Shown: positions 1 through 6,014 of the stretch, one piece after another
Position numbering within the stretch: position 1 is the first letter of the stretch
Layout: each line of letters opens with the position of its first letter
Assembly: GCA_913043805.1 (NCBI GenBank)
Contig: CAJWMX010000016.1
Coordinates: forward strand, 1 to 16,555
Length of the DNA stretch: 16,555 bases
Source: an uncultured Acidobacteriota bacterium
GTDB taxonomy: Bacteria; Acidobacteriota; Vicinamibacteria; Vicinamibacterales; UBA8438
Direction: 5' to 3'
The notes under the pieces: model-generated
The model's database searches: none
What the model saw: only the letters and a program-made list of their open reading frames with translations
What the model was told of the DNA's origin: nothing
Position numbers and translations under genes: made by a program

Positions 1-1241
1 TGCTGTTGCTGTGTACGGCGCTCTCGATCTACTCCATCCGCTATCTGGAACACCGGGTGGAGGTGCTCTACGGCGAGCGGAGCCGAGAGGAGCAGACCAG
101 CTACTACGCCAGGTTCTTCTACCTGCTACCGCTGTTTCCGGTGGGGTTCATCGGGACCATCCTGAGCACCAATCTCGTGTCGGTCTACTTCTTCATGGAG
201 GTGCTGACCCTCACGCTGTTCTTCCTGATGGCGTTCTTCGGCTACCGGGAACGAGTCCGTGTCGCCTTCATCAGTTTGTCGTGGGGCATCATCGGCGCGC
301 TGCTCTTCCTGGTGGCGGCCCTCATCGTCTACAGCCAGACCGGCAGCCTCGAGATCTCGGATATCGGCCAGATGGCGCGCACGCCGCTGGTCACCCTCAC
401 GATCGGACTGTTTCTGGTCAGTCTGATGATGAAGCTGGCGGTCCTGCCGTTCCATGTCTGGATGCCGTCGGTCCATGCCGAGCACCCGACCTGCATCGCG
501 GGCCTGCTGGCGGTCTACGCCAACCTCGCCGTCTACATCCTGATCCGGGTGACGGTGATTCCGCTGAGCGAGGACTTTGCGGTATTCGGGACGCCGCTGA
601 TGATCGCGGCGCTCGTCACCATGGTCTATGGGTCGCTGCTGACCATGGCCCAGACCGACATCAAGCGGCTGGCGGCCTGTTCCACCATCAGCCAGAGCGC
701 CTATTCCGTCCTCGGCCTCGGCGCGCTCACCACCGCCGGGCTCGAAGGGGGCATGTTCTTCTTCCTCAGCCACGTCATGGGGAAGACCGTCTTCTTCTCC
801 ACCGCGGGCATCGTGGTCTACACCACCGGCGTCCGCGACATGCGCCAGATGGGAGGACTGGCCCGCAAGATGCCGGTCACGGCCGGGCTCTGGGTGGTGG
901 GTTGCATGATGCTCTCCGGCTTCCCGCCCTTCAGCAGCTTCACCGCCGAATGGATCATGTTCACCGGCATCTTCGAGCGGGGAATGCTGAGCGGCCCGCT
1001 TGCCGTCGGCGTGGCCATCGGCGGCCTGCTAGCTATCATGCTCACGGTGGCCTACACCTTCGGGGCGGCCCGACAGATCTTCTTTGGCCCGCTCAACCCC
1101 GCCCTGGAGGACAAACCGCTGAAGGATCCGAAGTGGACGATGACCGTCCCGCTTGTGATCGTGGCGACGGTCTCGCTGATGATGGGGCTCTATCCGCGGG
1201 TGGTCATGGACCTGCTGCATACCGTGCTCGGCGCCAGCTGA
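1..1241 (+). CDS. NuoM/MrpD-type proton-translocating membrane subunit (5' partial)
   Basis: This is an antiporter-like subunit of a complex I-type or Mrp-type membrane complex, which moves protons across the cytoplasmic membrane. The frame is open to the left edge, so the N-terminus lies outside the window; about 411 residues are visible, nearly all hydrophobic helices. Numbering from the TTG at position 6, family landmarks are the TM5 glutamate in FFMEVLTL (E65), the TM7 lysine in MKLAVLPFHVWMP (K143), the cytoplasmic TDIKRLAACSTISQ segment, SHVMGKTVFF, GGLARKMPVTA, and SGFPPFSSFTAEW with the TM12 glutamate (E315). The TM8 lysine usually seen before the conserved Tyr and Arg is replaced by Asn (YANLAVYILIR, N173). 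No other complex I gene follows, so this is the last gene of its cluster in this direction. NuoM, NdhD, MrpD and group 4 hydrogenase subunits are hard to tell apart without the upstream genes, so no symbol is given. Confidence 0.85.
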   Translation, partial: LLLCTALSIYSIRYLEHRVEVLYGERSREEQTSYYARFFYLLPLFPVGFIGTILSTNLVSVYFFMEVLTLTLFFLMAFFGYRERVRVAFISLSWGIIGALLFLVAALIVYSQTGSLEISDIGQMARTPLVTLTIGLFLVSLMMKLAVLPFHVWMPSVHAEHPTCIAGLLAVYANLAVYILIRVTVIPLSEDFAVFGTPLMIAALVTMVYGSLLTMAQTDIKRLAACSTISQSAYSVLGLGALTTAGLEGGMFFFLSHVMGKTVFFSTAGIVVYTTGVRDMRQMGGLARKMPVTAGLWVVGCMMLSGFPPFSSFTAEWIMFTGIFERGMLSGPLAVGVAIGGLLAIMLTVAYTFGAARQIFFGPLNPALEDKPLKDPKWTMTVPLVIVATVSLMMGLYPRVVMDLLHTVLGAS

Positions 1242-1264
1242 GCGTCCCGCCGCAGGACGTTGGA

Positions 1265-1273
1265 TGCTATCCT
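1265..1273 (+). promoter_or_regulatory. Candidate extended -10 element (TGCTATCCT)
   Basis: TG-C-TATCCT matches an extended -10 (TGnTATnnT) and lies about 44 nt before the ATG of the secreted protein gene. No convincing -35 box is visible at the usual distance. The assignment rests on motif and position only. Confidence 0.35.
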
Positions 1274-1303
1274 AGACGGGAATCCGTGATGGTTTTTTGA
1301 CTC

Positions 1304-1310
1304 GGGAGGA
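1304..1310 (+). promoter_or_regulatory. Shine-Dalgarno site (GGGAGGA)
   Basis: GGGAGGA stands 6 nt before the ATG at 1317 and fixes that start. It is one of the few strong ribosome binding sites in the window. Confidence 0.75.
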
Positions 1311-1316
1311 AGAGAT

Positions 1317-2303
1317 ATGACCGGTTACCGCAGCGTAGCCCGGACGTTTTTGGTAGTAGGAGTTGGACTACTCATGACAACTGCACCTGCCATGGCCCAG
1401 GAGGCGCCGCAGACCTCATGGGGCGCGCCGGATCTGCAGGGTGTCTGGGACTTCCGGACCCTGACGCCGCTGGAGCGGCCTGAGGACCTGGGAGACAAGG
1501 CGTTTCTGACCGCCGAAGAGGCCGCGAATCGTGAGCAGGCGGCCGTCGACCGCAACCAGGAGCTTCTCCTCGCGCCAGCCGAGCGGACCGAGGCCGGTGG
1601 GAACCTCGGCGCGTACAACAACTTCTGGATGGACCGCGGGACGACGACGGTGGACAGCCGGCGCACGTCGCTGATCACCGCCCCCCCGAACGGACGGATC
1701 CCGCAGGTCACTGACGCCGGTCGCGAGCGGGCTCGCCGGGTTGGGTCGTTCAACGTCGAGATGCCGGAGTCCTACACGGACCTCAGCAACGCCGACCGGT
1801 GCATCACCGGCTTCAACGCGGGTCCCCCCATTACGCCGGGTGGCTACAACCAGAACGTGCAGATCTTCCAGACCGAAGACCACGTCGCGCTGATGACCGA
1901 GATGGTGCACACCGTCCGGGTGATTCCGATCAACGGCCAGCCGGGCCTGGATGACGCGGTGCGTCAATGGTCCGGGGACTCACGGGGTCACTGGGAAGGC
2001 GACACCCTGGTGGTGGAGACCGAGAACTTCCTAGATCACAACGTCCACAGCACCTGGCGCGGCTCCAGCACGAACATGAAGCTGGTGGAACGCTTCTCAC
2101 GCCTCGACGCCGACACGCTGGTCTACGAGTTCACCGTGAGTGACCCCGCCACCTGGGAATCGTCGTGGACGGCGCAGCACGAGATGAAGCTGAACGAGCT
2201 GCCGATGTTCGAGTATGCCTGCCACGAAGGCAACTACTCGATGCCGCAGATGCTCGGCGGCGCGCGGTCCATCGAGGCTCGTGAGGCGGCCGGCGGCCAG
2301 TAA
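1317..2303 (+). CDS. Secreted protein of unknown function (PDLQGVWDF family)
   Basis: This is a 328-residue exported protein. Residues 1-27 look like a Sec signal peptide: a basic start (MTGYRSVAR), a hydrophobic core (FLVVGVGLLMTTA) and an AMA-QE cleavage site. There is no lipobox cysteine, so the mature protein is probably periplasmic or released. After the signal comes WGAPDLQGVWDFRTLTPLERP, an opening I associate from memory with large families of secreted Acidobacteriota proteins of unknown role. The remainder is soluble, with many Trp, Asp and Asn residues (WSGDSRGHWEGDTLVVETENF) and a conserved-looking end (FEYACHEGNYSM). Two cysteines, in DRCITGF and EYACHEG, could pair. The start is set by a strong ribosome binding site, and the gene appears to be a single transcription unit closed by the terminator downstream. 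Enzymatic function is unknown. Confidence 0.8.
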   Translation: MTGYRSVARTFLVVGVGLLMTTAPAMAQEAPQTSWGAPDLQGVWDFRTLTPLERPEDLGDKAFLTAEEAANREQAAVDRNQELLLAPAERTEAGGNLGAYNNFWMDRGTTTVDSRRTSLITAPPNGRIPQVTDAGRERARRVGSFNVEMPESYTDLSNADRCITGFNAGPPITPGGYNQNVQIFQTEDHVALMTEMVHTVRVIPINGQPGLDDAVRQWSGDSRGHWEGDTLVVETENFLDHNVHSTWRGSSTNMKLVERFSRLDADTLVYEFTVSDPATWESSWTAQHEMKLNELPMFEYACHEGNYSMPQMLGGARSIEAREAAGGQ

Positions 2304-2337
2304 GCCCGGACGAACGCAACACACGTCGACTCACGTG

Positions 2338-2381
2338 GGCGGCGCAGGCGGGGGGCTTCCCTGCTTGCGTCGCCTTTTTTT
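2338..2381 (+). terminator. Strong rho-independent terminator
   Basis: The stem pairs 2338-2350 with 2362-2374, 13 bp including three G-U pairs. It extends by GGG/CCC (2351-2353 with 2359-2361) around a 5-nt loop and is followed directly by seven T residues (2375-2381). It ends the transcript of the secreted protein gene. Confidence 0.9.
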
Positions 2382-2408
2382 GTAAGCGGGCGACGGAGCG
2401 ACGACACC

Positions 2409-2462
2409 ATGACCACCACCCCGACACCCGTCTCCACGCTCTGGGGAATCACCTACTGAGCG
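2409..2462 (+). other. 16-codon reading segment in frame with the next gene, closed by TGA
   Basis: An ATG at 2409, with a GGAG 10 nt before it (2395-2398), opens a frame reading MTTTPTPVSTLWGITY. It meets TGA at 2457-2459 and, one codon later, the ATG of the membrane protein gene in the same frame. It may be the true N-terminus of that gene cut by a nonsense change or sequencing error, a small leader peptide, or chance. The downstream ATG has no nearby Shine-Dalgarno site of its own, which mildly favours the first reading. Confidence 0.3.
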
Positions 2463-2954
2463 ATGGTCGTCCACACCCTCACCTACCTTCTGGTGGGAGG
2501 GCTCGCCTTCACGTTGTTTGACTACCCGGCCCAGTTCGCCCAGCCCGGGCTCCGAGAGCTGTTCCGGCAAACCGATGATCCGATGGTGATGGCCGGACCG
2601 CTCTTCCAGCCGTTGCGGGGAGCGCTGTTCGGCGTCGTGTTCTACTTACTTCGCGAACCGTTCTTCACCCGGTCGCGGGGCTGGCTGACGATCTGGATCA
2701 CGCTGGTGGTTGTGGGCATTCTGTCCAGGTTCGGACCGGCGCTCGGCTCGATCGAGGGGCTCATCTATGCCCGTGTCCCGGTCGGTTTCCAGCTCGGCTG
2801 GGGACTGGTCGAGGTGCTGGCCCAGTCTCTGCTGCTCTCGGTGGGAGTCTGGTACTGGGTGCGACACCCCGAACGGCGACGGCTCACCGTGACCCTGTCG
2901 GTGCTCTGCGTGATCAGCTTGTCACTGCCGGTGCGGGGGCTGCTGCTTTCCTGA
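2463..2954 (+). CDS. Small multi-spanning membrane protein, function unknown
   Basis: This gene encodes 163 residues with about five likely membrane segments: near residues 5-21 (LTYLLVGGLAFTLF), 50-63 (LRGALFGVVFYLL), 74-92 (WLTIWITLVVVGILSRF), 112-133 (LVEVLAQSLLLSVGVWYWV) and 141-161. Polar joints include DYPAQFAQPG, RQTDDPMVMAGPLFQPLRG and RHPERRR. The pattern resembles small hypothetical membrane proteins that I recall from Acidobacteriota, but no function is recognisable. The first usable ATG comes one codon after an in-frame TGA and lacks a good ribosome binding site, so the N-terminus is uncertain. The gene stands alone between a terminator and a gene-poor region. The reading frame itself is convincing because hydrophobic helices and charged loops alternate regularly. 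Confidence 0.65.
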   Translation: MVVHTLTYLLVGGLAFTLFDYPAQFAQPGLRELFRQTDDPMVMAGPLFQPLRGALFGVVFYLLREPFFTRSRGWLTIWITLVVVGILSRFGPALGSIEGLIYARVPVGFQLGWGLVEVLAQSLLLSVGVWYWVRHPERRRLTVTLSVLCVISLSLPVRGLLLS

Positions 2955-3273
2955 GGCCGTCGCGGGTAACCAGACGCCACAGGCGGGCGGTCGGGCGACC
3001 CCTCCCTCAGGACGCCGGGGAGCGCCGATAGGTTTTCGGCCGCGACCAGTAGCGCCGACGACACCGCGGACACCGGAAGGGCCGGGCACGAGAGATCCAG
3101 ATCATCGGCCGCTCGCACGCCCGAGGTTGCGACAACCGGCCATCGCGGGCAAGGGCGCTTGGGTCTGGCCATCGTTGAGGTGACTGTTGCGGCTCGTTCG
3201 CTCGGCTACGCCGCTTGCCAGCGTGTCGAGGCAGGCTGGGAGCCGGCGACGGGCGGGCCGACGTGAGTAAGAG
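2955..3273. other. Gene-poor stretch with a possible zinc-ribbon remnant
   Basis: These 319 bases lie between the membrane protein gene and the 3' end of tRNA-Ser. No convincing full gene is present. On the minus strand, 3105-3007 could encode 32 residues containing RPFRCPRCRRRYW, which looks like the C-terminal half of a small zinc ribbon. In another minus frame, starting at 3172, is KRPCPRWPVVATSGVRA, which could be its N-terminal half after a frameshift. No T-rich terminator follows the tRNA on the minus strand. Confidence 0.35.
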
Positions 3274-3363
3274 TGGCGGAGGGAGAGGGATTCGAACCCC
3301 CGGAACGGTTTCCCGTTCGGCGGTTTTCAAGACCGCTGCCTTCAACCACTCGGCCATCCCTCC
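3274..3363 (-). tRNA. tRNA-Ser(UGA)
   Basis: This is a complete 90-nt serine tRNA. The acceptor stem pairs GGAGGGA with TCCCTCC, followed by G and an encoded CCA. The D arm has GCC/GGC. The anticodon arm GCGGT-CTTGAAA-ACCGC puts TGA at the anticodon. A long class II variable arm (GAACGG-GAAA-CCGTTC) is typical of tRNA-Ser, and the T arm contains GGTTCGAATCC. It lies 11 nt after the serS stop codon on the same strand with no visible promoter of its own, so it is probably processed from the serS transcript. It reads UCA, with wobble to other UCN codons. Confidence 0.97.
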
Positions 3364-3374
3364 GCTCAGGTGTA

Positions 3375-4664
3375 CTAGGACGTTGGCTCGATGACCTCCT
3401 GGCCACCGAGGAACGGGCTGAGCGCCTCGGGCACGACGACGCTACCATCCGCTTGCTGGTAGTTCTCGAGAATCGCAATCAGCGTGCGACCAACGGCCAG
3501 CCCGGATCCGTTCAGGGTGTGGACGTGCTCCGCCTTCCCCTTGCCGTCCGGTTTGTACCGAATGGCGGCGCGTCGGGCCTGGAACGCCTCGGTGTTGCTG
3601 CAGGATGAAATCTCGCGATACTTCTGCTGCCCGGGAAGCCACACTTCCAGGTCGTAGGTCTTGGACGCCGCAAACCCCATGTCTCCGGTGGAGAGCACCA
3701 TGGTTCGATAGGGCAACCCAAGTCGCTGCAGCACCGTCTCGGCGTTCAGGGTGAGACGCTCCAGCTCATCGTAGGAGTCTTCTGGCCGGGTCACCGCCAC
3801 CAGCTCCACCTTGTTGAACTGGTGCTGCCGAATCAGCCCGCGAACATCGGCGCCATAGGATCCGGCCTCGCTCCGGAAGCAGGGGGTAAAGGCGGTGTAG
3901 CGGAGCGGGAGCTCGCGACCGTCGAGAATCTCGTCCCGATGCAGGTTCGCGAGCGGCACCTCCGAGGTGGGAATCAGATAGAGGTCCCACTCCCCGCCCA
4001 CCTTGAAGAGGTCTTCCTCGAACTTCGGTAGCTGGCCGGTGCCGATCAGCGAGGCGCTGTTGGCCATCAACGGCGGCGCCACCTCGGTATAGCCGTGTTC
4101 GGTGGTGTGCAGCTCGAGCATGAAGTTGATCAGCGCGCGTTCCAGCCGCGCCCCGGCCCCGGTCAGTACAGTGAACCTGGCCCGCGCCAGCTTGGCGCCC
4201 CGTTCGAAGTCGATGATGCCCAGCGCCGGCCCGAGGTCCCAGTGCGCCTGCGGCGTGAACTCGAACGCCGGCGGGTCGCCGTGACGGCGAACCTCGACGT
4301 TCTCCGCTTCGCCGGTCCCGACCGGGACGCTCTCATGCGCCAGGTTCGGCAGCGTCAGCAGCACTGACGTCCGCTCATGCTCCACCTCGTGGAGACGCGC
4401 CTCCTCGGTGGCGATGGTTTCGGATACGTCGTGGCCCTGCGCCATCAGCTCGGCGGCCGGCTGTCCCTCACGCTTCGCCTTGCCGATCTGCGCGCCTATC
4501 GCCTTCTTGGCGTGACGTGCCTCTTCGAGCCGAGGAATCACCGCGCGCCGCTCGGCGTCCAGCCGGCGAACCTCCTGCAGCCGGTCCACGAGGCCATCCC
4601 CGCGGTGGCTCAGGCGTGTCTCCACGTCGGAGTCGTCCTCACGAAACAGCGCCGGATCGAGCAT
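3375..4664 (-). CDS. serS: Seryl-tRNA synthetase
   Basis: SerS charges tRNA-Ser with serine in the cytoplasm; it is a class II aminoacyl-tRNA synthetase and works as a dimer. The 429-residue length is normal for the family. Residues about 25-105 form the charged, Glu/Arg/Lys-rich antiparallel coiled-coil arm that grips the tRNA variable arm. The catalytic core follows with a TSEVPL segment, class II motif 2 (CFRSEAGSYGADVRGLIRQHQFNKVEL) and motif 3 (GSGLAVGRTLIAILENYQ). Motif 2 has Tyr-Gly-Ala-Asp where many SerS proteins have Ala-Gly-Arg-Asp, a minor variant. The ATG has no Shine-Dalgarno but a TAGAAT box only 6 nt upstream, so the message may be leaderless. The gene is followed at once by its substrate tRNA gene and diverges from galU. 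It ends with TAG. Confidence 0.97.
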   Translation of the reverse strand: MLDPALFREDDSDVETRLSHRGDGLVDRLQEVRRLDAERRAVIPRLEEARHAKKAIGAQIGKAKREGQPAAELMAQGHDVSETIATEEARLHEVEHERTSVLLTLPNLAHESVPVGTGEAENVEVRRHGDPPAFEFTPQAHWDLGPALGIIDFERGAKLARARFTVLTGAGARLERALINFMLELHTTEHGYTEVAPPLMANSASLIGTGQLPKFEEDLFKVGGEWDLYLIPTSEVPLANLHRDEILDGRELPLRYTAFTPCFRSEAGSYGADVRGLIRQHQFNKVELVAVTRPEDSYDELERLTLNAETVLQRLGLPYRTMVLSTGDMGFAASKTYDLEVWLPGQQKYREISSCSNTEAFQARRAAIRYKPDGKGKAEHVHTLNGSGLAVGRTLIAILENYQQADGSVVVPEALSPFLGGQEVIEPTS

Positions 4665-4670
4665 GGGCCC

Positions 4671-4676
4671 ATTCTA
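4671..4676 (-). promoter_or_regulatory. Candidate -10 box (TAGAAT) for a leaderless serS mRNA
   Basis: Read on the minus strand, TAGAAT is followed by GGGCCC and then the serS ATG. The usual -10 to start-site distance would place transcription start on or next to the A of the ATG, leaving no room for a ribosome binding site. Confidence 0.55.
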
Positions 4677-4722
4677 CCCTCGGGGTCGGCGGCTCGCCGG
4701 GGCCCGCCCTCGACGCGTGCAG

Positions 4723-4728
4723 TATGAT
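4723..4728 (+). promoter_or_regulatory. Candidate -10 box (TATGAT) for a leaderless galU mRNA
   Basis: TATGAT ends 8 nt before the ATG at 4737, so transcription would begin at or within 1-3 nt of the start codon. No Shine-Dalgarno is present. It mirrors the serS box on the other strand of the same 72-nt spacer. Confidence 0.5.
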
Positions 4729-4736
4729 GCGCACCG

Positions 4737-5471
4737 ATGTCGACGCCGACGCCGATTCGAAAAGTCGTCTTTCCCGCCGCGGGTCTCGGCACCCGCATCC
4801 TTCCCGCGACCGCCGTGCTCCCCAAGGAGCTGCTACCGATCGTGGACAAACCGATCATCCAGTACGGCGTCGAGGAAGCACTGGCCGCCGGGCTCCGAGA
4901 CGTCATCCTGGTGAGCAGCCCGGGCAAGACAATGCTCGAAGAGCACTTCGACCGGCATCCGGCGCTCGAAGAGGCGCTGGAGCGGCGGGGCAAGACCGCA
5001 CTGCTCGAAAGCCTCCGGGCAGCGGTCCAGCAGCTCGAGCTGTCGACGGTCTTCCAGGACGAACCACTGGGACTCGGGCACGCCGTCCTGGTCAGCCGGG
5101 AGCTCGTCGACGACGAGCCGTTCGCCGTGATCCTGAGTGATGACGTCATCGACGCCGCGCCAAACGCGCTCGAGCAGATGCTGTCGGTTTACGACGAGGT
5201 GGGCGGGCCCGTGTTGCTTGTGGAACGTGTCCCCCACGAGGCGGTGGGGCGCTACGGTGTCATCGCCGGAACCCCGATCCGGGACGGTGTGTATCGGGTC
5301 GAGGATCTGGTGGAGAAACCGCCTCCGGACGAGGCGCCCTCGAACCTCGCCATCATCGGTCGTTATCTGCTGACGCCGGATGTCTACGGTGCGCTGGCCG
5401 AGACCGGTGAGGGGTCAGGAGGCGAGATTCAGCTCACGGATGGGCTGCGGCGTCTACTGGAACAGCGGTAG
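4737..5471 (+). CDS. galU: UTP-glucose-1-phosphate uridylyltransferase, cut short by an in-frame TAG
   Basis: GalU makes UDP-glucose from UTP and glucose-1-phosphate in the cytoplasm, feeding surface polysaccharide and sugar-nucleotide synthesis. The visible 244 residues carry the nucleotide-binding GLGTR (16-20), PKELLPIVDKPIIQYGVEEA, GLGHAVL, AVILSDDVID, YGVIAG, VEKPPPDEAPSNLAIIGRYLLTPDV and GGEIQLTDGLRRLL motifs. Family members are about 290-300 residues. Translation stops at TAG (5469-5471), but the same frame then continues for 48 family-typical codons to TGA at 5616, which would give 293 residues. The missing part holds the conserved DAGNKFGY segment, so the truncated protein may be inactive. 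The stretch ATAVLPKE has Ala at residue 26 where E. coli GalU has Lys (ATKAIPKE). A nonsense mutation, sequence error or readthrough are all possible. It may also be one of several GalU paralogues. Confidence 0.88.
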   Translation: MSTPTPIRKVVFPAAGLGTRILPATAVLPKELLPIVDKPIIQYGVEEALAAGLRDVILVSSPGKTMLEEHFDRHPALEEALERRGKTALLESLRAAVQQLELSTVFQDEPLGLGHAVLVSRELVDDEPFAVILSDDVIDAAPNALEQMLSVYDEVGGPVLLVERVPHEAVGRYGVIAGTPIRDGVYRVEDLVEKPPPDEAPSNLAIIGRYLLTPDVYGALAETGEGSGGEIQLTDGLRRLLEQR

Positions 5472-5618
5472 ATCCACGCGGTCGAGTTGCGCGGGGTCCG
5501 CCAGGACGCCGGGAACAAGTTCGGGTACCTTCGCGCCATCCTCTACTTCGCACAGAAGCACCCGGAGATTGGAGCCGAGGCGACGGAGCTGATTCGCAGC
5601 CTGGCCGCGGACCGCTGA
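5469..5618 (+). pseudogene. Detached GalU C-terminus in frame after the amber codon
   Basis: Directly after the TAG, the galU frame runs 48 codons: IHAVELRGVRQDAGNKFGY, then a helix-like LRAILYFAQKHPEIG and an Ala/Glu-rich end at TGA (5616-5618). It aligns without a gap to the E. coli GalU end (VEAYHMKGKSHDCGNKLGY), with the TAG falling opposite Thr in LIEKETVEAY. There are no further stops or shifts and codon use is unchanged, so the break is very recent or not biological. There is no start codon or ribosome binding site for separate translation. Confidence 0.85.
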
Positions 5619-5634
5619 GCGGCCCTCCAGACAG

Positions 5635-5964
5635 CTAGGACTTCGCGGAGGAGGTTTCGGTCTTCTTGGCGGCGGAGCTGTCGGTCTTCGACGACGAGCT
5701 CGAGTCGGACGCGCTGCTGGAGGCCTCTGACGTCGAGCCGTCAGCCGACTTGCCGGCCTCGGAGGCGGCGGTGCTACCCGTGCCCTTCTTCGCGTAGTCG
5801 GTCACATACCAGCCGGTCCCCTTGAACTGGATCGCCGGAGAGGAGACGAGCTTCCGAACGGCGCCTCCGCAGGAGGGGCAGGACTCGACTGGCGGATCCG
5901 AGAACTTCTGGATCTGCTCGAAGCGGTGACCGCACGCGTCGCACTGATACTCGTAGAGTGGCAT
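5635..5964 (-). CDS. FmdB-family zinc ribbon protein with Ser-rich tail
   Basis: This is a 109-residue small zinc-binding protein. Residues 1-55 are the classic FmdB-type domain: it opens MPLYEYQCDACGHRFE and has two CxxC knuckles (C8/C11 and C29/C32 in ESCPSCGG), which would hold one zinc ion. FmdB-like proteins are often called putative regulators, but their function is largely unproven. Residues 62-109 are a low-complexity tail rich in Ser, Ala, Thr, Lys and Asp, probably disordered. The gene lies 50 nt after the DUF885 gene on the same strand and may share its transcript; an AGGA 4 nt before the ATG could serve as ribosome binding site. It ends with TAG 16 nt from the galU reading frame, convergent and without a clear terminator. 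Confidence 0.88.
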   Translation of the reverse strand: MPLYEYQCDACGHRFEQIQKFSDPPVESCPSCGGAVRKLVSSPAIQFKGTGWYVTDYAKKGTGSTAASEAGKSADGSTSEASSSASDSSSSSKTDSSAAKKTETSSAKS

Positions 5965-6014
5965 CGATCCTGGCCGGTCCAGCCCCTGATGCTAGCGGCT
6001 CGTCAGGTAGAGCG

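Noticed and set aside
11..1300. A 429-codon plus-strand frame overlapping the NuoM-like gene
   Set aside because: It is the +2 shadow of the real membrane protein; its product is Arg/Pro/His-rich with no membrane helices.
3007..3357. A 116-codon minus-strand frame starting MAEWLKAAVLKTAE
   Set aside because: Its beginning is the translated tRNA-Ser gene, a well-known artefact. Only the last 32 codons are discussed separately.
4517..5140. A 207-codon plus-strand frame spanning serS and galU
   Set aside because: It is an Arg/Pro/Gly-rich shadow crossing a divergent promoter region and two solid genes.
4737..5618. General reassignment of TAG as a sense codon
   Set aside because: Several intact genes in the window (serS, FmdB, H1-like, uvrD-like, gyrA) end at TAG at the normal family length.
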